From Leucocoprinus leucothites (lineage: Eukaryota; Basidiomycota; Agaricomycetes; Agaricales; Agaricaceae): 64,000 nt of DNA. The notes under the pieces were generated by a model that saw nothing but the letters and a program-made list of their open reading frames with translations, was not told the origin of the DNA and searched no databases. The translations under genes were made by a program, and so were the position numbers. The first letter of the stretch is position 1. Every line of letters starts with the position of its first letter. This document shows, piece by piece, positions 42,990-54,060 of this stretch. The stretch covers positions 496,001-560,000 of the forward strand of contig JAACJO010000021.1 in assembly GCA_013368445.1 (NCBI GenBank), in the 5' to 3' direction.

Positions 42990-44324
42990 CAGAGAAGACT
43001 TACGGGAAGGCTTGTCATGATACAAACATTTAGAATTGCAATTCCTGGTTTTAAGAACGTTAGCACCGAAACTTTCGAAGCCTACTAAACGCACCGAAAA
43101 TGCAGAGATAATAAATGCAGCCTGGAGAAAACTGCTTAGCAGAATTGGGATTAGATCTTGCATGCTCACCATTGCGGCAAAGGATTTGGAAAATGTGAGA
43201 GGTCTCCCCCGCCCAAACTATGCTTTGTGTCTTAGTGAACCAATCTGTGCAAGAAAATAGCTACTCACAAGCGACCACCACCCTGGTGGCTATAACGGCG
43301 AGCACTACTAGGTGGAAATGGAGTTAACTGATGTCATTTATGCAGACAGGGCCCCAGCAGGAAGGACCTACCTCCACTAAACACACAGACCAGAACATAA
43401 ATCGACATAACATATGATCTTGCATTTATTAGAACACAGCCAACTAATGATGGTACAGGTGAGGCAAAGTCTTTTGGAATAAATCAGCCTAGGCCGTGGC
43501 TCTGGTATATTTGTTCCACTTATGCAGAGTGAATTTCAGATAAAAGGCCACGAGAACAATAACAGCTGTCATCAATGAACCATATGCTCCAAACAGAAAA
43601 TATGTTGATTTCCTCCCCTTTCCCCACATGACCCAGATGCCTATGGCCGAGATCACTGCATGGTCGCCAAGTGTTGTCAATGATAGACCAGTCGCAGGGA
43701 ACACAAAAGAACACCCACGACTAGAGGTGCAGCTATGGATCAGGAAAATCGCTTTTTTGATGTAATTCCCCCACAAGCAAGTGAGACTCCCAGTTATGCC
43801 ACCATAAGTGACACATATACTTACAGATTCCCACGATGTACACAATCTCACAAGATGCTTGGTCAAGTCCTATGGCAAATAGATCTTCAAATTCCAGTTA
43901 ACATTGTAATGACTTTCACTATGGTTCAGGAGAAATGTACTCATGATACAGAAAGAAGGAGATGCTAATGAAAGGGGAATGACAGCTAATTAGGTATAGT
44001 ATCCTCATTGTGTTCCATTGAGAGCTCCAGATGAGCAAGACTTCCAGGTCAAGGTTCAAAAGCCAGTCAAATACCTATACCTTTCGTTAATCATCTAGAA
44101 ATCCTTCAAGCTCCGGTTACTGACCATGATTACAAGCCCTGAAACTGATTTTATGTGATTAAAGTTTTGGTTTGAATTAGTTGAAACAAGATTAGTGGCT
44201 CACTGCTTGAGGACTTGAGAAAGATTTGGTCAATGTCATCCCTCAAGAGCAAAGCATGAAATGCATGTACAGTTACTTGCCAGTATCATAAAATGATCAG
44301 GGGTAAAAGTCCAACAGTAGACAT
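42990..44324 (-). pseudogene. Membrane-protein (DUF6533-like) pseudogene, copy C
   Basis: Starts MSTVGLLPLIIL at 44324, then a TGA within the first exon. Recognisable pieces include VISAIGIWVMWGKGRKSTYF and LMTAVIVLVAFYLKFTLHK. Compared with copy A, about 250 bases carrying the last exons (CRIILKLREERR) are deleted at the 42990 end. Not functional. Confidence 0.75.
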
Positions 44325-45373
44325 CCTGGTTACATTGTGGTTGATGATGGGTGGTTTGCCAGGGCATCACAAGTCATTTATACTGTGTTAATGGACTGCT
44401 AAAATCTAGATGTACTTGATACAGTGCCCAAAAAAACCATGAAGGGCTTTAAAATCAGAGATACAATCATTGATGTGTTAGGGGTGATGAATCAACTGAT
44501 ACTCCAACATTCTGCACAGGCCAAGATTCTCTGTCCAAAGTGGGGTATGGGGGTTGACCCACCTCTCAGCAGGCCAAACCAAACCTTTCATTGCAATAAA
44601 CCTATGTCTTGGTTAGGTCAGAAGTGTCAAGGCCTGGATCATCAGAGTGGATTTGTAAGCTGGGATGACTTCCCAGCCAACCTCAATGGTTCACCAAGCA
44701 TCAAGAGCTCGTTCTGTGCAATACTTAAGATAGAGGGCAGATTAGGAAGGTTGCAATGATGTACACTCACTCCTGGCCTCAACCAAGCCAATGCCACCAC
44801 ATCATACATGATTACTACCAACCCATTAATATGTAATTCCAGTTCAATGAGCACTTTTGAGTGTAAATCCAGAGCCAAGTATACAACTCAAAAGTGTAGT
44901 CCAGACACACTGATATTGTTCACCAACTAGGCTATGTGTACCATTTTACTTCTTTCATTTCTCTTCCATTTGATGCTCAGTGCTCATAGGTGTTCTGTAA
45001 CAATATGGATGAAAGCAACAAGCTGGAGTTGTTGATGTGTGCTGGTAGCAATTGATTGAAATATTTATTGTGTAGTTCTTTCCTCACCAACACCACCATG
45101 ACTCATTCTATTCTTGATTCTCTATTCAACCTCAGGCACACTCATTGTGCTGGGGACAGATCTCTGAATCCAAATTTTTAATAGTACATGAGAATACCTT
45201 GTCCACAATAGTGCATCCGGACCCTAAGTGCTAGACTGTTTAAGTAGTTGGTGCACTGAATTCCTCTCATTTGGTATGGCATTAATAAACCATAAAACTA
45301 TCTCATCTGATCCCATGTCTTTCTATGCATCTAGTTTGAGCCTGCTTTTTGTATTTTCTATTACATTGATCAA
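44325..45373. other. Spacer of unit C
   Basis: Degraded match to the unit A and B spacers (for example the GCTCATAGGTGTTCTGTAAC region at 44984). No gene supported. Confidence 0.4.
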
Positions 45374-45544
45374 TGTTACAACCTTCATTGGAACTCAGGT
45401 TGCAACTCTGGCAAAGGCTTGAGAATGAGAAAGGGAAAGATACAATTAGTAAAGCATAAAGAGTACACTCTACCTAGATGTCTATATATACATAACAAAG
45501 ATGGACCCAGGTATGTATGAGTCAGGGGACTCAGGTAGCTATGA
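45374..45544 (+). repeat. LTR-like fragment, family X, copy 1
   Basis: TGTTACAACCTTCATTGGAA and the following ~170 bases recur at 48801-48975 with scattered substitutions, including GGACTCAGGTA near the end. The TG start suggests the 5' part of an LTR; the other end was not found. Confidence 0.5.
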
Positions 45545-46221
45545 CATTTTAGAGGCTTGTTGATGTATTGATATAACACCAAGTGGAGTACTAGCTAGGT
45601 AGCTAGAATGTAACCTCAAACAAATTTGAGGGGAAGTATGAGAAATAGATGAGGATTTAGGTAGCTACTGCTGAAAAACACAAAATGTGTGATGAAACTG
45701 AATGCTGTACTGGTTACTTTGCGAAATCCTCAAAAACTATACTAGGATCCTGACTAAGTGCACAGTTTGTGACACTTAGATGACTTCTATAACTAAGATC
45801 TTTTATCCTGAAGATATCTCTGTTTCTCTCTAAGGTCAACTGGACCTTGTCTATAATCACCCACTCAGTCACACACTGGCACTGGTGTGGTTGATATGCT
45901 TTAACTACAAGCCTTCTTAGCTTGGTAGCTACTTCACTATGATGCTATATTGAACCCAAAACATCTTAGAATATTTCTTAGAATAACTAGTAGAAGTCTT
46001 TTCTGCTAGAGTTCTTTTAGAAGGTTGATTGCTTATTCACTCAAAAATGCTTAGTTTGTGGTCTGCACACCCTATAGCACTACAGAGGCATAGGATTCCT
46101 TGCCTATCTGCATGCTGTTGGGCCCTTTATATATTAATTGAGAGATACAAAAATAGATGAGATATTCTAGAAAGAAATAGATATGACTCAAAATTGACTA
46201 ATAGACAGTGACTGAATTGTC
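45545..46221. other. AT-rich repeat debris
   Basis: No gene. Contains short inverted repeats such as CCTCAAACAAATTTGAGG at about 45613. Confidence 0.4.
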
Positions 46222-46675
46222 TGTTAAGATTTACAGTCAGAGTGCCTAGTAACATCACATGTCACAACACATGATTGGGTTACATAAGACAGCAGCTAAC
46301 TGGTCTTTAACCTACTTCAATTAATTAGCTTGAGTATTCTTGAAAGCTCAGTAAGAGAAGGCCAAGATGACTTAAGGAAGTCAAAGGTAGTATGAGGTTT
46401 GAGACAACAACAATGATATGAGTGAATTCAGAGTAGGGCAAGTAAACACAAGTAGTCCAGGAAACAAAGGAAAGATTAAACTTGTGTTTAATCTTCCTAG
46501 TACAGAGTTCTTAAATACTAACTAACTGAAATGATATCAAACTATGAAACTACAACTACAAGTCCTATATCATGATCATGATTCTGATAAATACTAATCT
46601 GTCTGCTGATGTAACAGCTATCATAGTTAGATATCCAATTGTTCTTATCCAAACATGATGTCCATAAAACAATCA
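46222..46675 (-). repeat. LTR of short element Y, minus-oriented copy
   Basis: 454 bases. Its reverse complement matches 46948-47399 and 48164-48616 over its full length. Ends TGATTG...TTAACA in element orientation. Confidence 0.75.
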
Positions 46676-46686
46676 TAGTCTGTTCA

Positions 46687-46916
46687 ACAATCTTGTTAGT
46701 CCATCTGTTATAAATGTTGACCTGATTGACACCCATTGTGACTTGATCATCTTAGATGCTGACATAGCCACCTGGCCCAAAGCAGTGGTACTTGATTGGG
46801 AAGAGTACATTGGTAGGTTTGATGTAGAAGAAGAAAGGTTCAATGTTGATTGGGATGAGTACAACTAGGAGGACATCATCAAGAGAATCAGGAGGAATGG
46901 TTTTGCTGTTTGATAG
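46687..46916 (+). pseudogene. 3' coding end of element Y, first copy
   Basis: Reads VINVDLIDTHCDLIILDADI, WPKAVVLDWEEYIGRFDVEE and IIKRIRRNGFAV, then a stop. It is the same C-terminal sequence as at 47880-48127, just before an LTR in both cases. The family is not recognised. Confidence 0.5.
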
Positions 46917-46947
46917 GGATGGACTAACAGGATTGATAAATAGACAA

Positions 46948-48616
46948 TGATTGTTTCAAGGACATTGTGTTTGGATAAGAACAATTAAGTATCTAACTAT
47001 GATAGCTGTTACATTGGCAGACAGATTAGTATTTATCAGAATCATGATTGTGATAAAGGACTTGTAGTTGTAGTTTCATACCTTGATACCATTTCACTTA
47101 GTTAGTATTTAAGAACTTTGTACTAGGAAGATTAAACACAAGTTTAATCTTTCCTTTGTTTCTTGGACTTCTTGTGTTTACTCACCTTGCCTTGAATCCA
47201 CTCATATCATTGTTGTCTCAAACCTCATGCTACCTTTGACTTACCTTAAGTCATCTTGGCCTTCTCTTACTGGGCTTTCAAGAATACTCAAGCTCATTAA
47301 TTGAAGTAGGTTAAAGACCAGTTAGCTGCTATCTTATGTAACCCAATCACATGTTGTGACATATGACATTACTAGGTGCTCTGACTGTAAATCTTAACAA
47401 TAAGATTGAACTTCCTACTGTGCCAATTCCAGTAGTATTCCCTCAACAAACCTGTCACATTTGGTTCTCATTGCCTAGTTGCTGTGCCATCTGACATCTC
47501 TTACAAGCTAGTATTGCTTTACACTACACCCAAGAAGAACACTGAACTGATCTATAACCAGCAAGCCTCTGATTAGGAATCACACCCAAGAGTTATACAT
47601 AACCCCTGGCACATGCCAAAGAACTGACCTGATTCCTTACATACAAATTACAAAGGCAGCCAATCAGAAGAGTCCAACCATGAGTGTCCAACTAGTAGAC
47701 TAATGTCATCCAAAGAACCCAAATCACCATTGTGGATCAGTGAGATCAACAATTAAACAGAAAATTACTCAGATTATGATTCTGATGAAAATCCAAATTC
47801 ATCCAACCCTATTGATTCTATTTTTAGAGCTAATATCACTCCTGATATGCAACAATGTATAATTGAACTAATACTTGAATGATATCCATCAATTGTTGTT
47901 CATGAATGCCCGAAAGCTCATGTTATAAATGTCAACTTGATTGACACTCACTGTGACTTGATCATCCTAGACACTGACACAGCCACATGGTCTGAAGTGG
48001 TGGTTCTTGATTGGGAAGAGTATGTTGGTAAGTTTGATATAGAGGAAGAGTGATTCAATGTGGACTGGGACAAGTACAACTGGACAGATGTTATCAGAAG
48101 GATCAGGAGAAATGGTTTTGCTGTTTGATTGTTATGGACTAACAAAGATTGATAAACAGGCAATGATTGATTTATAGACAATGCATTTGGATTGGAACTA
48201 TTTGATATCTAACTATGATAGCTGTTATATCGGCGGACAGATATGTATTTATCAGAATCATGATAGTGATACCAGACTTGTAGTTGTAGTTTCATAGTCT
48301 GATATCATTTCACTTAGTTAGTATTTAAGGACCTTGTATTTGGAAGATTAAACACAAGTTTAATCTTTCCTTTGTTTCCTGGACTACTTGTGTTTACTCG
48401 CCTCAACTTGAATTCACTTGTATCATTGTTGTTGTCTCGAACCTTGCGCTACCTTAGACTTACCTCAAGTCTTCTTGGCCTTCTCTTACTGGGCTTTTGA
48501 GAATACTCAAGCTCATTAATTGAAGTAGGTTAAAGACCAGTTAGCTGCTGTCTTACATAACCCAATCACATGTTGTGACATGTGATGTTACTAGGTGCTC
48601 TGACTGTAAATCTTAA
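46948..48616 (+). mobile_element. Short 1.67 kb LTR element Y with direct LTRs
   Basis: Direct LTRs at 46948-47399 and 48164-about 48616 (about 452 bases) flank only ~765 bases. The internal part ends with a decayed frame (NYSDYDSDENPNSSNPID, INVNLIDTHCDLIILDTD, VVVLDWEEYVGKFDIEE, IRRNGFAV). No protease, reverse transcriptase or integrase is present, so it would be non-autonomous. Primer site and target duplication were not identified. Alternatively, internal deletion or recombination of a longer element brought the LTRs together. Confidence 0.6.
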
Positions 48617-48660
48617 TAGCTCATCTTCCAACAATTGTAGAAGAGCAGACCCCCCACACC

Positions 48661-48888
48661 TTGCAGCATGCCTCTCCAAGAAATTCCAAAGTCATTTCCA
48701 TCCCAAAAATGAATCCCAAGACTCAACCAGTGAAAATTCACCAACTGAACCCTGAGAATCCCAAAACACCCTCTTCTCTCAACAACTCCCAAACCTTTCA
48801 ACTGTTACAACCTTCATCAGAACTCAGGTTGCAACTCTGGCAAAGGCTTGAGAATGATAAAGGGAAAGATACAATTGGTAAAGCATAA
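48661..48888 (+). CDS. Short ORF after element Y, possible gag start
   Basis: 75 codons from ATG, rich in Pro, Asn, Gln and Ser (KIHQLNPENPKTPSSLNN), ending inside the family X LTR-like fragment. It may be a remnant of a gag N terminus or chance; no homology is recognised. Confidence 0.2.
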   Translation: MQHASPRNSKVISIPKMNPKTQPVKIHQLNPENPKTPSSLNNSQTFQLLQPSSELRLQLWQRLENDKGKDTIGKA

Positions 48889-48975
48889 GGGGTACACTCT
48901 ACCTAGGGATTTATATATACATAAGAAGGGAGTGGACCCAGGTAAGTATGAGTCAGGGGACTCAGGTAACTATGA
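48801..48975 (+). repeat. LTR-like fragment, family X, copy 2
   Basis: Direct repeat of 45374-45544, beginning TGTTACAACCTTCATCAGAA. Confidence 0.5.
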
Positions 48976-49127
48976 TGTAGACCATGACGTAGACTATAAT
49001 GTGGGAGTGGGGTAACTACAAAAATAGAAACTGACATGGGAAGTACTGGAACTGAGTAAAGTCATAACATTACCCCTTTTTATGGTTCAAGTCCTTGTGA
49101 ACTAATGTAAGTGTCTGTGTAAGATAT

Positions 49128-49410
49128 TGTTGTGTATATACCCCTTCGCAGTATTTTCGGACTTAACTCCTTTTTCCACCTCGCGTATTACATAAGTCAC
49201 TCTCTTATTTTTCGAGTAGCCTTTCATGCACCTCAGTCTCGTTCTACGATTCTGAGGTGAGCATATTTTGCTTTATGGACAAAATCTCTTTACTTATATT
49301 ACCTACAGTGTTTATCTTCACTCTAGGTATATTATTATCAATATATATAGTCTCGTTCTACGATTCTGAGTGTTTATCTTCACTCTAGATCCCTGCCGCT
49401 CGTTTCAACA
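49128..49410 (+). repeat. 5' LTR of copia element
   Basis: 283 bases, TG...CA. It contains an internal duplication: TCTCGTTCTACGATTCTGAG and GTTTATCTTCACTCTAG each occur twice. Confidence 0.93.
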
Positions 49411-49422
49411 GGTTATGGGCCC
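49411..49422 (+). promoter_or_regulatory. Primer-binding site for initiator tRNA-Met anticodon arm
   Basis: GGTTATGGGCCC follows the LTR directly. It is complementary to the anticodon stem-loop of eukaryotic initiator tRNA-Met (GGGCCCAUAACC), the half-tRNA primer known from Drosophila copia. Confidence 0.8.
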
Positions 49423-49508
49423 CGCCTGCCTATAATTATCGATCAGACTCACATCGCAACTTCTATCACATTCCTTTCACACCCACACTCCTTCTATAAA
49501 CTCCCACC

Positions 49509-52500
49509 ATGTCTGATTCAGCCGGATCTTCTCAGATTGGTGGATCTAATAGACTTTACGACATCCCATCACTCGAAAATGACAGCTCCAACTTCCAGAC
49601 GTGGAAGTTCCGGATCGGTACAGTCCTCAGGCTTAGGGGACTGATGGGCATTGTGGATGGTACTGACAAACGTCCCGAGCCTATCAGGAATGCAGATGTT
49701 ATCGAAAATCAATCTGCTATTGATACATGGGATTGTCGAGACATGGAGGCCAAGGCTCAGCTCACTCTGACCTTGAAGGATGAACCTCTCAGTGGTATCA
49801 TCCATTCTTCCATGGCTGCTGATGTCTGGGACAAGCTAAATTGCCGTTACGAAGGAAAGGGTCAAAATACAGTTGCTTATCTTATCAAGGAGATTTTTCG
49901 TGCCACTCTCTCTGATGAGATGCCAATGGAACCTCAGCTCAATGACATGCATCACAAAGCCTATATCCTCAAGACACTTGGTGAACCCATCTCCGACTCC
50001 GTTGTCGCTCACGCTATGCTCCTATCACTCCCCGACTCATATTCGACTCTTCGTACCATTCTCAACTCCAGTCCTGCTACCATTGCAGGCTCTTCCCTCT
50101 CCACCGACACTGTCATCACTCAGGTCCTTACTGAAGAGAAGAATGCCAAACTCGGAAATTCTCAGGTTGCATTTATTGCACATGGTAAAGGAAAGGGCAA
50201 ATTATCACATAAGCCTAACTCAGATGGAGACAAGAAGAAGGGTTTGAAATGTAACTACTGCAAAAAGAAGGGTCACATCAAGCCTGAATGCCGAAAACTC
50301 AAGGCTGATCTGGCAGCAAAGGAGGGTAAAGGTGGATCGGAGAAGAAGGATGGAGACATGTCAGCAAAGGTGGTGAAGGTGCAGGAGAATTCGGAGGAAG
50401 TGATCCGTCTCTTTATGGCAGAGGTTCTGGCTGGTTGGAATGATATGACCTCGAAGTGGGTGGTGGATTCAGGTGCATCGTCGCACATGAGCTCGCGTCG
50501 GGACTGGTTCATCACCTATCAAAAGCTCCAGCAGCCTCGTCGGGTCTGGATGGGTGATGAACGCTTCATCCTAGCAATTGGCGTCGGTCAGGTTCAAGTC
50601 GTACTCACAGTTAATGGCAAATCACTCACCTATCTCATCCCAAATGTCTACTATATCCCCGAACTCAGCGGAAATCTTCTGTCAGTCTCTGCCCTCGGTC
50701 GACGCAGTTATACACTCGAATTCACTAAATCTGGGTGTCAGCTCATCAAGTCTGGTGAAGTCATTGCAACTGCACGAGAGGAGGGAAATCTCTACGTGCT
50801 CAATGCTGCACCTCTCACCTCCGAGCATGCCTATATCACCACCACGAGTGACCTGGATTCACTCCTTTGCTCCATCGACATCTCCGAAAATGCTTCTGAG
50901 GTTGACTCTACCATCCCCCAGACTGCACTCGTTGCCTCCACCAACACCTCTACTGGCTCCATTGACACATGGCACTGCCGACTTGGTCACGTCATGCTTC
51001 GTTCTGTAAAGAAGCTTTTTCAGAAGAACATGGTGAAGGGCATGCATCTTACCGATGATGAAGCCCACGATCCAACTACCTGCAAGGCTTGTCTCGAAGG
51101 CAAGCAAACTTGGGCTCCTATCCCCAAGGAGTCTGATGTCCAGAACCCCTCCATGTTGCACAGGGTTTACTCGGACCTTGTAGGACCCATTGAGCCGTGT
51201 GGTAGAGGTGGTGAGCGGTACTTCATGATGTTCCTAGATGGCCACTCGCACTACCTTAAAGTCGTGCTGCTGAAGTCCAAGAGTGAAGCGGAGGGGCACC
51301 TCAAAAGTCTTATTGAGCGTGCCGAAGTCGAGACAGGCCACCGGTTGAATCACTTCTGGTCAGATGGTGGTGGAGAGTACATGTCCGTGTCGTTGAAGGA
51401 GTATTTCGCGTCGAAGGGGATTCATCACGAAATCACGAACCCAGACACTCCACAGGAAAATGGGTCAGCAGAGTGTGTAAACCGCACTATCCTTGACATG
51501 GCACGAGCGATGATTCGAGAGTCAGAGTTACCAGAGAGTTTCTGGTCTCACGCCGTCACTTACACCGCTTACATACTCAACAGAGTTCCCACTCGGACTC
51601 TAGACAACGACATCACCCCTTACCAGGCCTACACTGGCAACAAACCTTCCATTGCTCATCTTCGTGTCTTTGGCTGTGATGCCCATGCTCTCATTCCCAA
51701 GAATAAACGAGCCAAGTTTGGCTGCAAGTCATTACACTGCACTCACTTGGGGTACTCAGCTAGAAGGAAGGCTTATATCCTCATTCACCGCCCCTCTGGT
51801 CGCGTTTTTGAAGCACGAGATGTTCGTTTCGACGAGGGAAGTGAAGTAGATCATACTAGAGTGGTCATTGACGCTTACTCCGATGGCCAGGATGGTCAGG
51901 ACGACGAAAATCCAGGTTTATTGGTCAAAGGGAAGGTTGATGGTGATGAGGACAACTCAGAGGGCGATATCTCGGCAACCGCTGACTCGATCGACTCCAA
52001 ACAACCTGCGACGGACGCTCCCAGTCCAGACGCATCCGAAGAGTCCGACTACGAGACCGCGAATGAAGCCGATGATCCCGAGCTTCGCCATGTTCTACAG
52101 TCTACTCCCATTCGATCCACACGCTCTACCACGAGAACGGCGACACGTGTCGACAAGGGGACTTCATATTCGAGTTCCTCGACCTCAAAAGCCCCCGCAC
52201 GAGCACCGAACGCGTCCGCCAAGGCCGGATCCATCGCAAAATCGACCATCTTCCCTACTCCATATCCCCTCCCCATTCCACCTCCGGAACTTCGTCGTTC
52301 TACTCGAAATCGCCGTGCTCCTGTTCGGGATGACGATCCCATGTATCAGCGTAGCTCATATCGGCGAAACTCCGGTGTGCCGAAGGTCAAGACGACTGTG
52401 GAGGAGGTAGAGGATGAGAAAGGTCCTGGAGAGGAGAAGGAGATACCTGAGCCTGTTCAGGCTTCAGTGGGCGATGAAACCGCGAAAACGGCGTCCCTAG

Positions 52501-54038
52501 ATCGTGACCCCGTCACCTACGAGGAGGCAATGGCCCGTCCCGACGCATTTGAGTGGAGAAAAGCGATGGCAGAGGAGCTGGAGGAGTTTACAAGGAAGGA
52601 GCTGTTCACGGAGGTTGCAAGGCCTAAGAACCGTCGCGTTGTTGGCTGCAAATGGGTCTTCAAGCGAAAACTCGATGCTGACAGCCAGGTGGAACGCTAC
52701 AAGGCTCGTTTAGTCGCCCAAGGCTTCTCACAAGTGGAGGGCATAGACTACAATGAGACTTATGCTCCTGTGACAAAACATGCCACCATCCGGACTCTCC
52801 TGGCTCTCACAGCGAAGCACCAGTGGTACATCCATCAGATGGATGCAAAGGCTGCATTCCTAAATGGAGATCTCGACGAGGAGATCTATATGAAGATTCC
52901 TCCTGGGGCAAAGGAAACTGACGGACTTGTCTGGCGACTGAACCACGCACTCTACGGGCTCAAGCAAGCTGGTCGTGAGTGGTACAAGAAGGTCCGCACT
53001 GAATTGGAGTCCATGGGCTTCACTCACAGCGCTTCTGATCATGGTGTTTTTGTCAAAAATGATAATGGCACACTCACCATCATCACTGTCTATGTTGATG
53101 ACTTTCTCCTTTTCTCTGCCGACCTTTCTGCCATTAAATGTGCCAAATCCGAACTCAACTCTCGTTTCGACATGAAGGATCTTGGCCCTGCAAAGTGGAT
53201 TCTGCAAATGGAAGTGACGCAAAGTGACGACCGAAAGGAAGTCAGTCTTTCGCAGTCTCAGTACATTGAAGACATCCTCGAACGTCATGGCATGGCCGAC
53301 TGCCGACTGGTGAAGACCCCGATGGAGAGCACCCTCTCCCTCCCTGTTCTGGAAAATCCTGAAGTTGACATCACGACGTATCAGCAATTCATTGGATCGC
53401 TCATGTACGCCAGTGTATGCACTCGTCCGGACATCTCCTATGCAGTGGGCGTTGTAGCCCGTCATGTTGCTGCTCCTGGTGAAGTTCATCTCAAGGCAGT
53501 CAAACGCATTTTTCGCTACCTACATGGCACATCTGACTACAAGCTTGTCTATCAGGCTAAAGAAGGACCTGATGAACCAGTTGTCTATTCAGACTCTGAC
53601 TGGGCTGGCGATCGGACTGATCGTAAGTCCATCACTGGTTTTGTTACTTGTCTCGCTGGTGGTGCTGTCACCTGGGCTTCACGCAAACAAGCTTGCATTT
53701 CGACCTCATCTACTGAGGCTGAGTTTATTGCAGCTGCCACAGGTTGTCAGGAAGCCCTTTGGCTTCGAAATTTCTTTGAATCCATTCACCTTCGGATCAC
53801 CACTCCCACTCCTCTTCATTCCGATAACCAGTCCGCCATCATTCTCATCACCACTGGGAATCTCAATGACCACACGAAGCACATTGACACGAAATATCGA
53901 TTCATCTGTGATCGTGATGAATCTGGCTACATTTCAACTTCATATATCCCTACAGACCAGCAGCCTGCCGACGGTCTTACCAAGGCACTTGCTACTGTGA
54001 AGTTCACTCATTTCATTTCCACTCTTGGTCTCATGTAG
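49509..54038 (+). CDS. gag-pol: Copia Gag-Pol polyprotein
   Basis: 1509 residues, one open frame, ATG in good context (ACCATGT). Domains in order: UBN2-type gag (WDKLNCRYEGKGQNTVAYL, about residue 100); CCHC knuckle CNYCKKKGHIKPEC (about 246-260); aspartic protease WVVDSGASSHMS (about 318); GAG-pre-integrase WHCRLGHV (about 488); integrase core with YSDLVGPIEP (554), FWSDGGGEYMS (617) and PQENGSAE (648-655); an acidic Ser/Thr-rich linker (800-980); reverse transcriptase RVT_2 from about 1003 with VYVDDFLLF (about 1194); RNase H with YSDSDWAGDR (1360), SSTEAEF and SDNQSAI (1438). All catalytic residues are present. Integrase before RT is diagnostic of Ty1/copia. Gag and Pol share one frame, so no frameshift is needed. 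Confidence 0.96.
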   Translation: MSDSAGSSQIGGSNRLYDIPSLENDSSNFQTWKFRIGTVLRLRGLMGIVDGTDKRPEPIRNADVIENQSAIDTWDCRDMEAKAQLTLTLKDEPLSGIIHSSMAADVWDKLNCRYEGKGQNTVAYLIKEIFRATLSDEMPMEPQLNDMHHKAYILKTLGEPISDSVVAHAMLLSLPDSYSTLRTILNSSPATIAGSSLSTDTVITQVLTEEKNAKLGNSQVAFIAHGKGKGKLSHKPNSDGDKKKGLKCNYCKKKGHIKPECRKLKADLAAKEGKGGSEKKDGDMSAKVVKVQENSEEVIRLFMAEVLAGWNDMTSKWVVDSGASSHMSSRRDWFITYQKLQQPRRVWMGDERFILAIGVGQVQVVLTVNGKSLTYLIPNVYYIPELSGNLLSVSALGRRSYTLEFTKSGCQLIKSGEVIATAREEGNLYVLNAAPLTSEHAYITTTSDLDSLLCSIDISENASEVDSTIPQTALVASTNTSTGSIDTWHCRLGHVMLRSVKKLFQKNMVKGMHLTDDEAHDPTTCKACLEGKQTWAPIPKESDVQNPSMLHRVYSDLVGPIEPCGRGGERYFMMFLDGHSHYLKVVLLKSKSEAEGHLKSLIERAEVETGHRLNHFWSDGGGEYMSVSLKEYFASKGIHHEITNPDTPQENGSAECVNRTILDMARAMIRESELPESFWSHAVTYTAYILNRVPTRTLDNDITPYQAYTGNKPSIAHLRVFGCDAHALIPKNKRAKFGCKSLHCTHLGYSARRKAYILIHRPSGRVFEARDVRFDEGSEVDHTRVVIDAYSDGQDGQDDENPGLLVKGKVDGDEDNSEGDISATADSIDSKQPATDAPSPDASEESDYETANEADDPELRHVLQSTPIRSTRSTTRTATRVDKGTSYSSSSTSKAPARAPNASAKAGSIAKSTIFPTPYPLPIPPPELRRSTRNRRAPVRDDDPMYQRSSYRRNSGVPKVKTTVEEVEDEKGPGEEKEIPEPVQASVGDETAKTASLDRDPVTYEEAMARPDAFEWRKAMAEELEEFTRKELFTEVARPKNRRVVGCKWVFKRKLDADSQVERYKARLVAQGFSQVEGIDYNETYAPVTKHATIRTLLALTAKHQWYIHQMDAKAAFLNGDLDEEIYMKIPPGAKETDGLVWRLNHALYGLKQAGREWYKKVRTELESMGFTHSASDHGVFVKNDNGTLTIITVYVDDFLLFSADLSAIKCAKSELNSRFDMKDLGPAKWILQMEVTQSDDRKEVSLSQSQYIEDILERHGMADCRLVKTPMESTLSLPVLENPEVDITTYQQFIGSLMYASVCTRPDISYAVGVVARHVAAPGEVHLKAVKRIFRYLHGTSDYKLVYQAKEGPDEPVVYSDSDWAGDRTDRKSITGFVTCLAGGAVTWASRKQACISTSSTEAEFIAAATGCQEALWLRNFFESIHLRITTPTPLHSDNQSAIILITTGNLNDHTKHIDTKYRFICDRDESGYISTSYIPTDQQPADGLTKALATVKFTHFISTLGLM

Positions 54039-54047
54039 ATACTTGCT

Positions 54048-54060
54048 CATTGAGTGGGCG
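54048..54060 (+). promoter_or_regulatory. Polypurine-like tract of copia element
   Basis: CATTGAGTGGGCG lies between the polyprotein stop and the 3' LTR, in the position of the plus-strand primer. Confidence 0.6.

Larger units (their letters stand above)
40190..45360 (+). repeat. Tandem unit C (most decayed)
   Basis: Third copy: beta-lactamase-like pseudogene, membrane-protein pseudogene with a 3' deletion, and a spacer that fades into repeat sequence at about 45360. The right part is poor in CG, like the transposon relics next to it. Confidence 0.7.
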
